DNA of 64,000 nt, taken from Ctena decussata. Its lineage: Eukaryota > Mollusca > Bivalvia > Lucinida > Lucinidae. The notes beneath the pieces are model-generated. The model had not been told where the DNA came from and did no database searches. It saw only the letters and a list, made by a program, of their open reading frames with translations. The DNA lies in the NCBI GenBank assembly GCA_963989385.1, contig OZ022509.1, positions 52,034,271 through 52,098,270 of the forward strand, in the 5' to 3' direction. The position numbers and the translations under genes are program-made. Numbering within the stretch: the stretch's first letter is position 1; each line of letters opens with the position of its first letter. Positions 10,687 to 22,465 of the stretch are shown here, piece by piece.

Positions 10687-12889
10687 ACTGTTAGTTGCTC
10701 TGAAAGCGAAATTGAACTATTAATCGAAAGTCTTAATCCAAATAAGGCGAATGGAAATGATGGTATAAGTAATAGAATGTTGAGAGGAGTATCCAAAACC
10801 ATATCTAAACCTTTAGCTTTATTATTGAATCGATCTTTTTCCGAAGGTATATTTCCAGATCCCTGGAAGGAATCGAATGTAATACCGATTCCCCAGAAAG
10901 GTGATAAGACACCGCCGTCGAATTACAGGCCAGTTGCTTTATTGAGTAATGTCAGTAAATTGCAAGAACGTATTGTCTTTAAAAACTTATATAATTATCT
11001 TTATGCAAATAATTTGTTATGTAATATCAGCCTGGTTTTCTCACTAACCATTCAACAGTATTCCAGCTTATTGATATTTACCATAGTATATGTCAGACCT
11101 TTGACAACCATCAGTTTTCATGTATGGTTTTCTGCGACATTCCCAAAGCTTTTGATAGGGTCTGGCACAAAGGTTTATTGTTTAAATTAAAACAACATGG
11201 TGTACACGGAAGCTTATTACACTGGATATCTAATTACCTTGACAACAGAAAACAAAAGGTTGTGCTAAAAGCAAGTAGTTCTTCTCCTAAAATATCAAAC
11301 ACTGGTGTTCCACAAGGATCTGTACTGGGCCCTTTATTATTTTTGATATATGTAAATGATATTTCTGAGTCCCTCCTTAGTTTAACAAGATTGTTTGCCG
11401 ATGATAGTTCTCTTTATTACTCAGCCACTAGCCTGCATGATATTGTAGGTATTATAAATCACGACCTCAGTTTGCTATCTGCATGGGCTAGCCAGTGGCT
11501 AGTTACATTTAATCCTAACAAAACCGAAGCAGTTTTATTCACCTTAAGCCGTTTTGATACATTGCCCCGTCTAACGTTTGGCAATACTCAAATAAAATTT
11601 GTCGAAAACCACAAACACCTTGGTTTAACTCTTAGTAGCGATGGTAAATGGACTGTTCATATTGATAATATTATAACTTCAGCTTCAAAAGTCCTTGGAA
11701 TAATGCGTAAACTTAAATACACTTTTAGTCGAATAGCACTTAATCAGATATATACCTCTAATCTATTGCCTATATTAGAATATGCTTCCATTGTTTGGGA
11801 TGGCTGCTCAGCCCAGAATTCATATCTATTAGACAAAATTCAAAACAAGAGCTGTCGCCTGACAGCATAGCTCGCCTGAATAGGTGCTTGCCCATCACAC
11901 AGTTGCTATGGTGGTGTGGACTGCTATGTATAAAACTTCAGGCAAGCATGTCCATAATGACAACACATTTATAAACAAAAGCTATCTCAGAAATGTCTTA
12001 AAAAAAAAATTCACATGAAATTTCAAAGTCCATGAGCTTGAGGTCAAAGAACTAAGGGGTAGGGGAGAGGAGGGCAGGGCTAGGATGTATCAAAGCCTTT
12101 AACCGTTATCTAACAACAGTCCAAGTATTAGTATCAACTGAGTCCATTGTGACACTGCGAAATTATGTCTTCATTAATATAAAACTAATCAAAATCTTTA
12201 AGACAAAACTCAAAGTCCATGACCTTGACATCAAGGTCATCCAGTTGGGTAAGTATATAGTGTTTTGTAAAAACTCAAAAAAGTGTCTAACATCAGTTCA
12301 GGTGTAAACTAAATCTCTGCCAAACATTATGAATCAGTACGCAATTAGAAAACTTTAATAAAGACCAAATTTCCTTAGTCCCTGACCTTGTCATCAAGGT
12401 CACCGAGCAGGGCTGGGGCAGTACTCTGTAAAACTTTGGACTAATATCTAACTACAGTGCAAATATAAAAAGAATTCATCCATGGGTTCAGGAGATATGT
12501 GTCATTAAAAAACTTTAACCAAAACATCCAATCAATAAAAAGACAATTTTCTAAGTCCATGACCTTGACATCAAGGTCACAGAGAGGGGTGGGGGTAGTA
12601 CCTTGAAAAACTTCGGACCAATATCTAACTACAGTGCAAGTATCAAAAGAATCCATCCATGGGTTAAGGAGATACTGGGCTTTAGAAAACTTTAACCAAA
12701 ACATCCAGTCCCAAAAAACTCCCAATTTTCTAAGTCCATGACCTTGACATCAAGGTCAAGGAGTGGGGTGGGGTGGTACCATGTTAAACTTTGGACCAAT
12801 ATCTAACTACAGTGCAAGTATCAAAAGAATCCATCCATGGGTTAGGGAGATATAGGTCTTTAAAAAACTTTAACCAAAACATCCAATCG

Positions 12890-12920
<31 letters not shown>

Positions 12921-13675
12921 ACGCCGTGGTGACAACAATAGCTCTTCCTGAACTTTCGTTCAGGCGAGCTAATGAAGCCGTGCGCATTGTAATGGGTTTA
13001 ACTAGATCTGCATCAATAGCATTCCTTTTTCGTGAATGTGGTTGGGTCTCATTAGAAGAAAGGAGGCGTCAACAGAAATTAAATTTTATGTATAAAGTCC
13101 ATAATAATCTAGCCCCTTCTTATATCATTGACCTTATCCCACCACTAGTTAGAAATGTTTCTAATTATCCACTTAGAAATCAAAATAATTATTCTGTACC
13201 TTATACCCGTACAGAAATCTCACGAAAATCATGTATTCCCTCGTCAATTTCATTATGGAACTCGATCGACAACAATCTGAGAGAAATAAACACATTTACA
13301 AGTTTTAGATTGAATACTAAGAAAATATACACGAATGTTTCTGCAACTCCAAGTTATTATTCGTATGGCTGTAGATACATATCTGTATTGCATGCTAGAC
13401 TACGTAACAAATGTAGCAATCTAAATTTCGATCTCAAACTACTTAACACTTGAGCCTACCTGTTCCTGTTCAAAGGAAATAGAAGATGCCGAACATTACT
13501 TCTTTTGATGCCCAAAATACACTACGGAGAGTCTATTGTTATTTAACGCTACAAGAAATTTTCACCCTCTCAGTACTGACACTGTATTATTTGGTAAACC
13601 AGAATTGGGTACTGAAAACAACATAATTCTTTTTAAGGCTATCCATAATTTTATTAAGCCTTCAAAGCAGTTTTA
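10687..13675 (+). pseudogene. LINE ORF2 reverse transcriptase, broken
   Basis: The N-terminal piece (about 10687-11000) has SNYRPVALLSNVSKL, an RT fingers motif. After a frameshift the main piece (11124-11849) carries motif A FCDIPKAFDRVWHKGLL, motif B GVPQGSVLGPLLFLIYVNDI and the catalytic FADD, then HLGLTLSSDGKW and LEYASIVWDG. The frame is cut after KIQNK by a nested element and resumes at 12970 with ANEAVRIVMGLTRS. A stop at 13451-13453 is followed, in another frame, by a C-terminal zinc-knuckle-like CSCSKEIEDAEHYFF and the end near 13675. The normal protein would be a continuous ORF2, so this copy cannot make an active enzyme. It is distinct from the LINE at 25-28 kb. Confidence 0.85.
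11850..12972. mobile_element. Nested non-autonomous element with internal tandem repeat
   Basis: It splits the LINE between codons for KIQN and EAV, so the boundaries are well bracketed. Near the ends TAGCTCGCCTGAA (11868) and TTCAGGCGAGCTA (12959) are inverted. Inside are about four diverged units of roughly 170-180 bases, each with CCATGACCTTGACATCAAGG and TATCTAACTACAGTGCAA, then a (GACGCC)n run at about 12889-12926. It has no coding capacity. The layout resembles pearl-type bivalve elements. Confidence 0.75.
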
Positions 13676-13985
13676 AGACTAGTTACAGCTATATATATAG
13701 TCGGCTGGTATATGCATACATGTATATGTATACACTTTGCCACCATCGTTTTCAATTCCCACCAAGATTTGGCCCGGATCACCTGACAAGACTCCTTTGT
13801 ATATCTAGGTTTTTTTTCTTATTCGGTACTGTTTATAGTTATGTTATGAATATGTTCGCTTGCTGTCATTGTTATGCTTATTTATATCTGTTAGTGTATG
13901 ATGTAGGGGGCGGACCGTAACTAATGTTGTGAGAACTTGTGGCCCAACCCCATTGCTTGTCACTTATAGCAATTAAATATGCTTA

Positions 13986-14500
13986 AACTAATAACATTTG
14001 TTGTTGTATTTCAATTCTCGTATCGACGTTCAATCGCCCCGACACCCAGCCTACCCCGCATCTCAGCGGAACGGATCCATAGCCGCAGTAACGGGGCGCC
14101 GAGCGTCTGTCCTGTCGTCGTCGTAGAGCTGCGACCATAGGAGATTCTTCCGGGAAAGCATGCAACCATAGGCTTCTTTCTGCAACGACCCCTTTTAGGA
14201 CCATACCGTCATGCCATCTTCGTTGCCACGTGACTGGGTTGTCACTTGGTGTTGCCGCTCCTTCACCGCGTAGAGGTGTGGCATGTCGGAGTTCCGAAGG
14301 AGACAACACAACCAATAACACTCCGTTTGACAAAATTTTATAAGGCCCTTGGAAGTCCAGTTCTTGTTCTTGTAGTTATTGGCTATGCACAGGAAAAGGT
14401 TATAAAAACCACATATGCCGACATAATGCTGCACATTCGCAAGGTTTTCCGTTATTCCGTTAATCCCACAACCAAGGACCCTGTACACTAACAGCATGGG
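13986..14500. repeat. GC-richer dispersed repeat, no gene
   Basis: The part at 14340-14490 (TAGTTATTGGC, GGAAAAGGTTATA, CACATTCGCAAGGTTKTCCG) matches 31945-32055. The GC-rich 14030-14330 half gives overlapping open frames on both strands, without domain motifs. This is probably a transposable-element remnant. Confidence 0.5.
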
Positions 14501-14546
14501 CTGGGTGCACATGCCAGTTTGTTAGTTTTCTCGTGTCGTGGATCAA
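14493..14546. mobile_element. MITE family G, solo right end
   Basis: Only the right terminal arm (GTTAGTTTTCTCGTGTCG) is present, preceded by GGGCTGGGTGCACATGCC. Confidence 0.65.
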
Positions 14547-15039
14547 TTATGGTATTTGTTAGAGGGTACCTATGGAATGTTGTGTATCGTTTGCCACCTA
14601 AAACGCTATTTGTGCCGAATCGTTTTGTGTATGTGTTTCTATCTGTGTTCTTTTATACAAATATATAATCTATTACGCAATAATTACAAAACGGCGCGCG
14701 CAAAGCAAATAAGGCCGCCATTGGTACATGTATGCAGCAACTATAGTTTGTTATTCTCAAAAACACTGATAATGCACCTTTCCGACCCCACCCAGAGTGT
14801 CCCTCAAAAGGCAATTGATTTTGTATAACTGACAAGCGCAAAGACAATTTAGCTTGTGACATAGGCCTACAAATAAAAAAAGCATATGTTAAATGTAATG
14901 TCCCGCGAAAAGTCCGGGATCTTGCCTTATAGTTCATGAAGAGATGCATATCTGTTTAAAGCAGGCCTGTCTTTGGAAAGGTAAAGTTTAAAAATCAACT
15001 TGCAAACAGTTTAGGACAGAAACTTATACAGAACAGGAA
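14547..15039. other. Gene-free stretch
   Basis: No gene or clear repeat was recognised. Open frames on both strands lack motifs. Confidence 0.4.
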
Positions 15040-16160
15040 CTTAGTTCTGCTCAGTCTCACCCGTGATGCGCTCGTCCTTGTAAGGAAAAAAATTAGGAGG
15101 AAAATCCTCAGGAACTGACACAATTCAGTTCCAGATCCAACCCAAGACACACCGTTGGAAAGACAACACAAAACTAGTCATCACCAAAGACAACACCAGC
15201 AGCAGCCATTTCCCATGTAGGTGGTCAACGGGCTAGCCTTGACATTATAAACAATGTATCAATAACAGACATAGCAACTAACAACACATAAAAAAACCCA
15301 AGAAGAACCAAAACAGAACTGCCGCCTTGGGACGGCCAGTAATGTAATTACTGGGGGACTTAAAGGTAGGTTCCTGGACTAGCGATAACAAGTATGTCCA
15401 CAAAATAATTTCGTCTTTTTCTGAGCAGTATTGAATTCTCTTATTTTTCTGAATTCGTTGCCACTGAGAAACTCGTCAGATGTTGAAGAAAATAGTCGTT
15501 TTCCCCCCTGGTTTATTTTCTTTCGTTGGAATTCCAGTTCTAAAAATAACTATGTTTATCATGTCTATAAGTGCGTGATTTCTGATGCCATTCTCCAAAG
15601 GTCATTTTTCCCTTGCCGTGAGCTCTCCTAGAGGTCCTTGCATGGCGGATGGGTTAAAACTATCCCAAACTGCAATGCAGCATGACGTCAGCTGCGTTAT
15701 CTATTTTTGGCGCGAACTAAAAATAGCGCTAACTGGTGTGCGAAGCAGAGTTAGGTAATCCCTTGCAACACAACTTTTCTAATATTTTTTTGATTTACAC
15801 CTTTTAGTAAAACTTATTCATTCCCTTTTATAAGTGCTTTCCAACAACTTGGATGAAAGATCATCAAAATTATGATGCATTCCAAAGTACAGGAACCTAC
15901 CTTTAACCAGTTAATATCGACTTGTTCTGCCTTGGTTCATCAGAAACCTATTTGGCTTACTTTAGTCTTCTTCATTGTAGCACTCATGGTAATAATGACG
16001 CTCCGATGATACTGGCGTCATATTTGGCGTCATTTATGATATACATGGGCGGCCCACGAGACACCCACGCTGCTCGTGCATTAATTGACTGAGAGGTAAA
16101 ATCAAGCCAGGAAAGACGATCTAAGCTGCTTGCACGAGAAGTTGCTAGGCCGCCATTACC
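15040..16160 (-). mobile_element. Retroelement 3' region, reverse copy
   Basis: Read in reverse, this matches 17465-17815 and 27520-27840. Shared motifs are CTGATGAACCAA, CCCAGTAATNNCATTACTGG, CCRTYCCAAGGCGG and CAGTTCCT. It is interrupted by a TTAA-flanked element at 15360-15906, which lies exactly where the other copies read continuous GGATAAGCCC or GATTTAAGCC. Confidence 0.7.
15360..15906. mobile_element. piggyBac-like MITE with TTAA target duplication
   Basis: The terminal inverted repeats AGGTAGGTTCCTG and CAGGAACCTACCT are each flanked by TTAA (15360-15363 and 15903-15906). The host retroelement copies at 17517 and 27550 show the single uninterrupted target. It has about 540 bp and no transposase. 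TTAA duplication is typical of piggyBac and Kolobok transposons, and which of these mobilised it is not known. Confidence 0.8.
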
Positions 16161-16165
16161 GATAA

Positions 16166-16405
16166 GCCCTACAGGGGCGTAACTAGGGGCAATTTCATAA
16201 TACGCACAACCATGTTTAATTCTCTACTTCATGAAGGGAAAGCTAGTATTTCAGCCACTTTGGTAATCGGTATTGAAATCTTGTCTAATTTATAAATTTT
16301 CAGCATGCAAATATGCAGGTGCGTTTTGAAATTTTGTCAATTTTGACAAAATTTCAATACGCACTTGCGTATTTGCCGTATAGGTAGTTACGCCCTTGGC
16401 CCTAT
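16166..16405. mobile_element. GGGCGTAACTA foldback element, copy 1
   Basis: Ends AGGGGCGTAACTAGGGG and TAGGTAGTTACGCCC, with an inner palindrome GAAATTTTGTCAA/TTGACAAAATTTC flanked by GCAGGTGCGTTTT and its complement. A second copy is at 22208-22465. Confidence 0.8.
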
Positions 16406-16495
16406 TTCGTAGAAAGGGCGTGGGGTGTAAAATGCAGCAATGCAGTCATATACTGGAGACTTGAGACCAGCGTCTCAGATACCGAGGCCTCATTT

Positions 16496-17056
16496 TTGGA
16501 TTTACATTTATCTGTATTGAACGGTTTTGTTACAATTAAAGTTTACGATAAACGAGATGATTTTGAGTTTGATATTGTTAATTTTCCATTTTTAGAAGTT
16601 GCTGTTCCTCGTTCTACATCCTATGGTGTTTATGTTTCTAAACTTATTCGTTTTGCTCGAGTGTTCAGTCATGATGATGACTTTAATATTCGTAATAAAG
16701 TTATGAAAGCAAAATTTCTCAAACAAGGTTATAGATATAATCATACACTTAGTAAAGCGTTTTCAAAATTTTATTAACGGCATTTCGAGTCAGTGTCAAA
16801 ATAAAATATCGGATCGATAACACTTCTTCTGCAAATCCTTTCGGAACCTGGCGACTTGGTGTATAAATTCAGAAAAATAATTGGCAAAAATTACTTTTCT
16901 TATCATTTTAAGAAGATAATGATTCGATATAAAAAGATTGGTTATGATATAAATGTTTTGCGACAAAATGCATGCTTAGTGGCTTATCCAATCAAGGTTA
17001 ACAGCCTTGCTTACCTCTCTGATTGCACGAAGGTGGGCGGGCTTCAGACTTTATGA
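16496..17056 (+). pseudogene. Retroelement reverse transcriptase C-terminal remnant
   Basis: The first frame (16496-16777) reads LHLSVLNGFVTIKVYDKRDD, then FDIVNFPFLEVAVPRSTSYG and VYVSKLIRFARVFS. A second piece (16856-17056) reads VYKFRKIIGKNYFSYHFKKI and continues LRQNACLVAYP. The strings resemble the region after the catalytic core in a widespread animal reverse transcriptase-like retroelement protein. I recognise the style but cannot name the clade. The two pieces are in different frames with a stop between them, so the copy is dead. The catalytic motifs are absent from the window. Confidence 0.6.
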
Positions 17057-17266
17057 GGGCACCAACCTAAATCTAACTTAATAGTAACACAGACGGTTGC
17101 GCCTGACACCCGTTCAGGGATGTCTTGGGTCGGGCTCAACGTAGTTTAACTGGAATGTTTCTTCTATTTCAGTGTTGCTATGTCTGTGAGTCCTCATGTT
17201 TGTCTTATCTTAGTTTTAATTTTGATTTCTATGTTACTGGGATACTACACGAAACCCGAACAACTA

Positions 17267-17460
17267 CGGTCGAGTCCGGTAACTTCGGACAGCGGCTAAT
17301 TCGGACATATTGGTATCGCAAACAGTGAAAATCCAGATGAGACGGCTCATGATGAGCCGTCTCATCAGGATTTTCACTGTTTGCCCAGTTACAACTGACT
17401 TATAAAGGAAACAATGTCACTGTACGAATTATACCTGCTGTCCGAATTTGCCCGACTTGA
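17267..17460. mobile_element. TAGGGTAGAGT foldback MITE, copy 2
   Basis: Diverged ends (CGGTCGAGTCCGGTAACTTC; CCCGACTTGA) and a perfect central palindrome around GAGACGGCTCATGATGAGCC. CAACTA lies on both sides (17261-17266, 17461-17466). This may be a target duplication or decayed terminal repeat. Confidence 0.75.
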
Positions 17461-17981
17461 CAACTAAGTGTCTGATGAACCAAAGCAGAACCAAGGGCGA
17501 GGGTTGACCGATTACAAACCGGATAAGCCCACCAGTAATTTCATTACTGGCCGTCCCAAGGCGGGATTCTGTTTTGGTTCTTCTTGATATTTTTTGTGTT
17601 GAATGTTGCTATGTCTATTAATGATATATTGTTTGTGATGTCAAGGCTAGCCCTGTGACCACCTATACGGGAAATGGCTGTTCACATGGGTGCTGCTGGT
17701 GACGTCTTTGGTGGTGACTAATTGTTTGTTGTCTTTTTCCAACATGGTGTCTTGGGTGGGATCTTGGATTGAATTGTGTCAGTTCCTAAGAGTTTTCCTA
17801 CTTACTTTCGAATAGCATAAAAACGTGGAGGGGCGGGGTTCCTAGCCCACATCTACCGTCACGACATTACAGGGCCTAACAAGGCTAAAAGGAACTGAGA
17901 TTTAAAATTAAATTGTTTTACGTGTAAATAGATGTCAAAATCGGTTTCATTTTCAGTAAATACAATTTAATACTATCATGA

Positions 17982-18184
17982 CTGGGGTAAAGACGGGTAA
18001 ATTCGGAGAGCGGGTAAATTCGGACAGTGACATTGTTTCCTTTATATGTCAGTTGTTTAGAATTAAAACACAATAAAATGGTCAAACAGCGAAAATCCTA
18101 ATGAGCCGTCTCATCTGGATTTGTACTGTTTGCAATGGTATGGCCGAATTTACCCGATGTCCGAAGTTACCTGACTCTACCCTA
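17982..18184. mobile_element. TAGGGTAGAGT foldback MITE, copy 3
   Basis: Ends GGGGTAAAGACGGGTAAATT and GACTCTACCCTA, with GATGAGCCGTCTCATC-like inner arms partly lost. Confidence 0.8.
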
Positions 18185-18251
18185 TATTGTGTGAACAGAA
18201 TCATTCACAGCATACATTGCCGATTATAATCAAGAAAGTCACGGGGCCCTG

Positions 18252-21186
18252 AATCTCTCACCTGAGTTAAAAGGTCACATTCAACCTAGGGTCATCATTT
18301 GAACAAACCTGATAGTTTGAACCTGTCAAAATATGAGAGACATTGGTAAAAGTCAAAGAACGACCTTGCCCTCTATTACTCAAAAAGGTTCAGGTAATCA
18401 TTTGGTCATTTGGTTAAATGTATTTATCAACTTGTGCATCAAATTCTTCAACAAGTTCCATCAACTCTTACACTGAAGCATTTTCCCATATAAAAGCACC
18501 AGAAATCAAATTTGACCTTGTCGAGAAAAAGTCAAGGTCAACCCAAGATCATCAGCTGAACAGTCTTTGTAGTACTCGGGTCTCCAATGCTACATAGCAA
18601 GTTTCCTGTACCGTTTGAACATTTTTTGTTCCTTCAACCCCTGGAGGCTCTGTATGAAATTCGGTTACAACTGGTCCAATGGCTTTTGAGGACTTGTTTG
18701 ATATTGTCGACATATAAGAGACCTTGGTCAAAGGTGAAAAAAATGACACGGACCTCTTGTATTCTAAAATCGTCATGTGCTCATTTTGATTACTGTATAT
18801 TATACTAATTTTAATTCAAAGTCTTGTATAGTTTCCATGAACTCTTATGCTCTATCACTTTCCCATATATAGGCACCATAGACAAATTTGACCTTGCCGT
18901 AAAACAGGTCTTGGTCAACCCAAGGTAATAATTTGAAAACTCTTGGTAGAACTTGAGTACTCAATGCTACATACCAAGTTTCGAGGCCATCGGTCAATTG
19001 GTACTGAACTTGAGGCATATGCTGCAATATGGATGGCGACTTTGAGCTTTACTCTTCTAGATCTTTGCATGACCCATGTTTCGTGGTTCTAGCACTTACA
19101 CGTCTTGAGAAACAGAGCTAAACAGGTAAACTTGACAAAAAATTGCAAAGTTTGTGAACAGTAAAAAGTAGGTCAATACTCAATATCAATGTTGAGTTTG
19201 AGCTTTACTTTTCCAGATGTATGCATGACCCAAGTTTAATGGCTCCAGCCCTTATACTTCTTACGAATCATAGCTAGACCCTAAAATTTGACAAAAAATT
19301 ACAAAGTCAGTGAACCGTAAAAAATAGGTCAAGTCTCAGTATTGCTGGAAGTTTTGAAATATACTCAGCCAGATATATGCATGACCTACGTTTCATGGCT
19401 CTAGCATTATAACTTCTGAGAAACAGAGCTAAACGCGAAGACTTGACCAAAATTGCAAAATCAGTGAACCATATAAATTAGGTAAAGACTCAGTATTGGT
19501 GGAAGCTTTGAGCTTTACGCTCCAAAATATATGCATGACCCAAGTTTCATGGCTCTAGCCCTTGTACTTCTTGAGAAAACAGAGGTAAACAAAAGAACTC
19601 GACAAAAATGGCTTAGTCAGTGAACCGTAAAATGTTCTTCAAGACTAAGTATTGATGATGGCTCTGAGCTCTACTCTTCTAGATGTATGCGTGACTTAAG
19701 TTTCATGGCTCTAGCCCTGATAGTTTCTGAGAAACACACCTAAACGCAAAAACTCGAAAAAAATGCCAAGGTTGTGAACCGTAAAATGTAGGTCAACCCT
19801 CAATATTGATGATGGCTTTGAGCTCTGCTCAAGACCCAATATTGATGATGCCTTTGAGCTTCCAGATGTATGCATGACCCAAGTTTCATGGCTCTAGCCC
19901 TTATAGTTTCTGAGAAACAGGCCTAAACGCGAAAACTCGACTTGCAAAGTCAGTGAACCGTGAAATGTAGGCCAACCCTCAATATTGATGATGGTTTTAA
20001 GCTCTACTTTTCCAGATGTATGCATGACCCAAGTTCCATGGCTCTCTCCCTTATAGTTCCATGGCTCTAGCCCTTATAGTTTCTGTGAAAATGACCTAAA
20101 CGCAAAACCTCGACAAAAAGTTACGCTACCGACGATGACGACGACCCGGAAAAGCGATACATATGTCTCGCCTCTGCTGCGCAGGCGACACAAACATGAC
20201 CTTGACCTCTTGTACTTACACTCTTCATGTAATCACACAGATGACTGACGACTGTTTATACCAATTTTAGAGCCAAAATCTTCAACAATTTCTATGAAAT
20301 CTCATGTTCTAGCATTTTACTATACAAAAGCATAAGAAAGCAAATTTAACCTTGCCGTAAACAAGGTCAAGGTCATCCCAAGGTCATCATTTCAACAATC
20401 TTCGTAGTACTTGAGAATCTAATGCTACTTACCAAGTTCAAAGGCCATCGGTCAAATGGTTCTGGAGAAGAAGAATTTTATAGGTTTTCACCATATATGG
20501 ACATAGTGGCCATGTTAGTCATGTGACCTGGACCGTTTGAAATTTTTTTTGTTCCCATAACCCCTTAAGACTCTATATGAAATTTTATTACAGTTGGTCC
20601 AGTGGCTTTTCAGATGTTTGAAATTGTGGAAATGTGAGAGACTTTGGTCAAAGGTAAAAATGACCTTGACCTCTTGTACTCACAAATCTTCATGTACTCA
20701 TTAAGATGACTATATATACCTATTTGTAGGCCAAAATTTCTTTAGTTTGCATGAACTTTATGCTCTATCATTTTCCCATATAAAAGCACCAGAGAGCAAA
20801 TTTGACATTGCCGTTAACAGGCCAAGGTCAACCCAAGGTCATTATTGGAATAATCTCGGTAGTACTTATGTACCCAATGCTACATACCAATTGCAAATTT
20901 CAAATCAATCGGACTATTGGTTCTTAACAGAAAGATTCTTATAGGTTTTACCATATATGAGCGTGGCCGCCATATTCGTCGTGTGAACAGGACCGTTTGA
21001 ACAATATTTCGTTCTCATGCCCCCTTCAGGCTACATTTGATATTTGGTTACAATTGACCCAGCGGTTTCAGAGAAGAAATCGTTTGAAATTGTGGACGGA
21101 CGCTATACGATTGACAGACGATGTCCAACGGAGCCTGCCAATTCTATAAGCTCCTCCGAAGCCTCTGGCTCAGGTGAGCTAATAAC
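18252..21186. mobile_element. Large tandem-repeat element with a nested array
   Basis: Bounded by CTCTCACCTGAG (left) and CTCAGGTGAGCT (right), the end pair seen in the Helitron-like element at 52287. Units of roughly 300-400 bases contain TGACCTTGACCTCTTGTA, AAGCACCAGA, CAAATTTGACCTTGCCGT and CAAGGTCAACCCAAGGTCAT. The series is cut at about 19025-20190 by another array. It has no coding capacity. Confidence 0.65.
19025..20190. repeat. Nested tandem array, about 150-170-base unit
   Basis: About seven diverged units, each with ATGCATGACCCAAGTTTCAT, GGCTCTAGCCCTTATA, TTCTGAGAAACAG and AAAGTCAGTGAACCGTAAAA. The array ends in GACGATGACGACGACCCGG, then GTCTCGCC...GGCGACAC. It is probably a separate pearl-like element inserted in the larger one. 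Confidence 0.7.
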
Positions 21187-21786
21187 TAAAATTGGGACAC
21201 CCAAAATGATCACCTTGCTTGTCCTAAAAATGGAACAGTTACGTTTTGCATGTATAATTCAGATGAAATGGAAACAGCACAGACCATGATCAGACAGGAG
21301 CTGTCTGGTGTTAGTCCGCACTGTTTGCTCAAGTATCAGGCGGAGTGCCCAGTAGGAAGATCAAAGCCAACCAATGCAAAACGGAGTGCCCAATATGAGA
21401 TAATAGCCCACCAATTGCAGCAAAAGATGTAAACAAACAATGACGTATACAGCTTGACGAAGCTTGCCAAAGAAAAAGTGTGTTTGTAATCTAAGAGTGT
21501 TTTGCACTTAACATGTATCCTGTTGCTAGTGATTTCGGCTATACATGCGAAAAGGTTAAATAAACACACGTTTCTAGACGTTAGTTAGACCTGTGGATAC
21601 GATTTGATCGTGTTCTGAACTATACATTAAAATTCTTATGGCAAAAAAAACAATAGAACTTCTTAAAACCAGAATGAACATGCGTTTCTGGAATTGTTTT
21701 GGTCGCCCCTGTCATATCGTACTGTTAGTAACGCAGGGCACCTTTTGACCATATTTGCTATTTCTTATTTACGGAAGTTATTTGAT

Positions 21787-21793
21787 TATAAAA
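21787..21793 (+). promoter_or_regulatory. TATA box of peptide gene 2
   Basis: TATAAAA in GATTATAAAAAGGCAAG, matching 6858-6864 in the duplicate. It lies 139 bases before the conserved donor (132 in gene 1). Confidence 0.55.
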
Positions 21794-21817
21794 AGGCAAG
21801 TTATGCAACAATATGCA

Positions 21818-21925
21818 GTTGCAATTGTGAAATTAACGTGATACTGGTCTGTCATCATAGCATCAGCTACAACCTCTTTTCTGCGGTAATCAAGTTAATA
21901 ACACTGCTTCCTTTATCTACATTAA
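21818..21925 (+). other. Non-coding exon 1 of peptide gene 2 (predicted)
   Basis: The exon ends at donor ATTAA|GTAAGTGACA, conserved with gene 1. The intron would be 21926-23288, ending TTTTCCTTTGCAG. It is about twice as long as in gene 1 because of repeat insertions. The start is inferred from the TATA box. Confidence 0.5.
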
Positions 21926-22029
21926 GTAAGTGACATTTTATTACTATTATTAACATTTTTATTTACTTTCAGCTTTTATTTATCCCTTACGTATGATTTC
22001 GTATAAGATGGAATTCGATGACTTGGAAA

Positions 22030-22150
22030 TCATTATTTGCTTGAGAAAATTTGAAGTTCCTGTTGAAAGAATTTCAGTTGGTAATGTCATAGAAAACTGT
22101 TTACCATGCTCCAGAGCCAATGACGTCATCTATCTGTTACCATAACAACC
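22030..22150. repeat. Repeat shared with 42560-42710
   Basis: Shared motifs include TTGAGAAAAT, TTTCAGTTGGTAAT, CATGCTCC, CAATGACGTCAT and TCTGTTACCATAACA. At 42.6 kb these form one arm of a foldback, while here only one arm is present. Confidence 0.55.
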
Positions 22151-22207
22151 AAGAGCTCTTTTTTGTCCCTTTTTGTCTTTTTTCTTTGGACCTAGGTGCC
22201 TCGAACA

Positions 22208-22465
22208 TTGCCAAACCCAGGGGCGTAGCTAGGGGCAATTACGCTGTTCGCACAATTATGCTTTAAACTCACTGAGGGCAATGATAGGGGGTTAAGCCGC
22301 TAATATATTTCAAATCTTCTGTCTGTTGGCAGTTAGCATTAAAATTATGCCCAATTAACAACATTTCAGCATGAAAATACGCAGGTGTGTGTTGAAATTT
22401 TGTCAATTTGACAAAATTTCAATACGCACCTGCGTATTTGCGTATAGGTAGCTACGCCCTTGAAA
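22208..22465. mobile_element. GGGCGTAACTA foldback element, copy 2
   Basis: Ends CAGGGGCGTAGCTAGGGGCA and GTATAGGTAGCTACGCCC. The inner palindrome TTGTCAATTTGACAA is flanked by GCAGGTGTGTGTTGAAAT and its near-complement. It sits within the predicted 5' UTR intron of peptide gene 2. Confidence 0.8.

Larger units (their letters stand above)
10685..13985 (+). mobile_element. Degenerate 5'-truncated LINE (non-LTR retrotransposon)
   Basis: The sequence encodes the reverse transcriptase and C-terminal part of a LINE ORF2 in several frames, followed by a 3' region ending AATTAAATATGCTTAAACTA. The endonuclease part is missing, as in 5'-truncated LINE copies. A 1.1-kb element is nested at 11850-12972. 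The family is jockey/CR1-like in motif style, and this assignment is tentative. Confidence 0.85.
16490..17815 (+). mobile_element. Retroelement fragment: ORF 3' end plus long 3' UTR
   Basis: A decayed coding end (16496-17056) is followed by a non-coding 3' region shared with 15040-16160 (reverse) and 27292-27845. A TAGGGTAGAGT-type MITE is nested at 17267-17460. The conserved hairpin-like CCAGTAATTTCATTACTGG lies at about 17529-17548. Confidence 0.7.

Noticed and set aside
12441..12725. 94-codon reverse-strand frame with repeated WMFWLKF
   Set aside because: The internal repetition is just the tandem unit of the nested element read through.
13983..14333. 116-codon reverse-strand frame, Arg-rich
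   Set aside because: It is in a GC-rich repeat with overlapping frames on both strands and no motif or signal.
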